Origin: Acidobacteriota bacterium
GTDB lineage: Bacteria; Acidobacteriota; Thermoanaerobaculia; Thermoanaerobaculales; Thermoanaerobaculaceae
Reading direction: 5' to 3'
Assembly: GCA_021782525.1 (NCBI GenBank)
Contig: JAJXUY010000131.1
Span: forward strand, 1 to 5,430
DNA length: 5,430 bases
In this document: one piece after another, positions 4,624 to 5,430 of the stretch
How the letters are laid out: each line of letters starts with the position of its first letter
Position numbering within the stretch: position 1 is the first letter of the stretch
Translations under genes and position numbers: made by a program
Notes under the pieces: model-generated
The model's input: the letters and a program-made list of their open reading frames with translations, nothing else
Databases searched by the model: none
Told to the model about the DNA's origin: nothing

Positions 4624-5430
4624 ATGCGCAAGCAATTGATAGTGATCATCCTGGCAGGTTTGACGTTGTTCCTGTGCGCCGCGGCGGCGGGAGCCGGCGC
4701 CAGGCCGATGATCGGCATCAACGTGGTGCTCAACACGGACGTCACCGATGCGATCCTGGCCGACCTGGGCGCGCACGGCACCGTGCGCGACGTGGTGCGC
4801 GAGATCCGCGCGGTCACGGTGCAGGCCCGGACCAGCGCGCTGCCGGCGATCCGGGCGCTGCCGTACGTCGCGGCCGCCAACCCCGACGCCCAGCGGCGCA
4901 ACGGGCCCGTGACCCCGGTCTTGGTGACCGACTTCTCCAACGGTTTGAGCTCGTGGGACCTGGACGCGATCAACGTGACCGACTACGGCTTCGACAACCG
5001 CCAGGTGGCGTACGACGGCACGGGGGTGTACGTGGCCGTGCTCGACACCGGCCTGGTGGACAACTGGCGGTACTACTTCCCGGCCGACCGCATCGCCGTG
5101 GACTACGCCGTGTGCTTCGGCGGCGGCGGCGGCGACCACGGTACCGTCTCGACGCAGCCGAACAAGTGGGAGCACGACCAGAACTCGCACGGGACGCACG
5201 TGACGAGCACCATCATCGGCTACAACCTCAACGGCGTCCCGGTCAACGGCGTCGCGCCGCTGGCCACGGTCATCCCGGTCAAGGTGCTCAACCAGAACGG
5301 CTCCGGCTGGTCGTCGGTGATCGCGCGCGGCATCGTCTACGTCGCCGACCTGAAAGCCGGGGCGCTCGCCGGTTATCCGGTCGTGATCAACATGAGCCTC
5401 GGCGGCCCGTCCATGGACGCGATGGAGCAG
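4624..5430 (+). CDS. Secreted subtilisin-like serine protease (S8), 3' end outside window
   Basis: The first 269 residues of an exported S8 endopeptidase are present; the frame is open to the window edge. A Sec signal peptide covers about 1-26 (MRKQ, hydrophobic 5-22, AGA cleavage site). Cys18 lies in the hydrophobic core and does not form a lipobox. Residues about 28-100 resemble an I9-like inhibitory propeptide, ending RALPYVAAANPDAQ. The catalytic domain shows Asp141 in VYVAVLDTGLVDN and His189 in NSHGTHVTSTI, the first two triad members, then GVAPLATVIPVKVLNQNGSGW (about 205-225) and VINMSLGG (254-261). The oxyanion Asn and catalytic Ser (GTSMA) would lie beyond the right edge. The Asp-His distance is 48 residues against 32 in subtilisin BPN', with an insertion containing Cys164 and Gly166-170. 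It probably degrades extracellular protein; specificity and any C-terminal domains cannot be seen. It has its own SD and possibly its own promoter. Confidence 0.93.
   Translation, partial: MRKQLIVIILAGLTLFLCAAAAGAGARPMIGINVVLNTDVTDAILADLGAHGTVRDVVREIRAVTVQARTSALPAIRALPYVAAANPDAQRRNGPVTPVLVTDFSNGLSSWDLDAINVTDYGFDNRQVAYDGTGVYVAVLDTGLVDNWRYYFPADRIAVDYAVCFGGGGGDHGTVSTQPNKWEHDQNSHGTHVTSTIIGYNLNGVPVNGVAPLATVIPVKVLNQNGSGWSSVIARGIVYVADLKAGALAGYPVVINMSLGGPSMDAMEQ

Noticed and set aside
1..5430. CRISPR arrays, tRNA or rRNA genes, IS ends, att sites, defence or toxin-antitoxin modules
   Set aside because: Read through on both strands; no repeat-spacer pattern, RNA gene signature, transposase or recognisable defence gene was seen.

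Overview
This is a GC-rich bacterial window (roughly 70% G+C by eye) with strong Shine-Dalgarno sites, short intergenic gaps and G/C-ended codons. Nothing in it marks a phage, plasmid or transposon. The gene set (acyl-CoA dehydrogenase, DUF2231-type membrane protein, Tat-exported IorAB-type molybdenum hydroxylase, secreted subtilase, small secreted orphan) fits a free-living high-GC heterotroph. The orphan recalls small secreted proteins I associate with Acidobacteriota. That is my best guess for the lineage, but Myxococcota or other high-GC Gram-negatives are not excluded. The Tat-exported hydroxylase suggests a cell with a periplasm.

Layout: (1) Bases 1-943 (+) hold the 3' end of an acyl-CoA dehydrogenase gene, followed after a 2-nt gap by a 235-residue protein that joins a four-cysteine zinc-ribbon/rubredoxin-like knuckle to a four-helix DUF2231-like membrane domain. 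The two look co-transcribed and translationally coupled. (2) A GC hairpin separates this pair from a convergent minus-strand gene (973-1554) for a 193-residue secreted protein of unknown function. (3) A 188-bp divergent intergenic region carries a good sigma70-like promoter (TTGCCC, 17 bp, TACGAT) facing right. (4) Bases 1743-4348 (+) are a two-gene operon with a 4-bp ATGA overlap. It encodes a two-cluster [2Fe-2S] subunit and a twin-arginine-exported molybdopterin subunit of the xanthine dehydrogenase/aldehyde oxidase superfamily, most like isoquinoline 1-oxidoreductase IorAB. (5) A 275-bp non-coding stretch contains several GC hairpins and a TTGACA element. (6) From 4624 to the right edge runs a secreted subtilisin-like (S8) protease, cut off before its catalytic serine.

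How they work together: the ACAD/membrane-protein pair suggests acyl-CoA oxidation next to a membrane or metal-binding partner. The IorAB pair is a self-contained periplasmic hydroxylase lacking a local FAD subunit, cytochrome or maturation factor, so it must use electron acceptors and cofactor machinery encoded elsewhere. The subtilase and the orphan are independent exported proteins. I see no CRISPR array, tRNA, rRNA, IS element or obvious defence system. The window looks mostly like ordinary chromosomal gene content, with the zinc-ribbon/DUF2231 fusion and the orphan secreted protein as the least understood parts.
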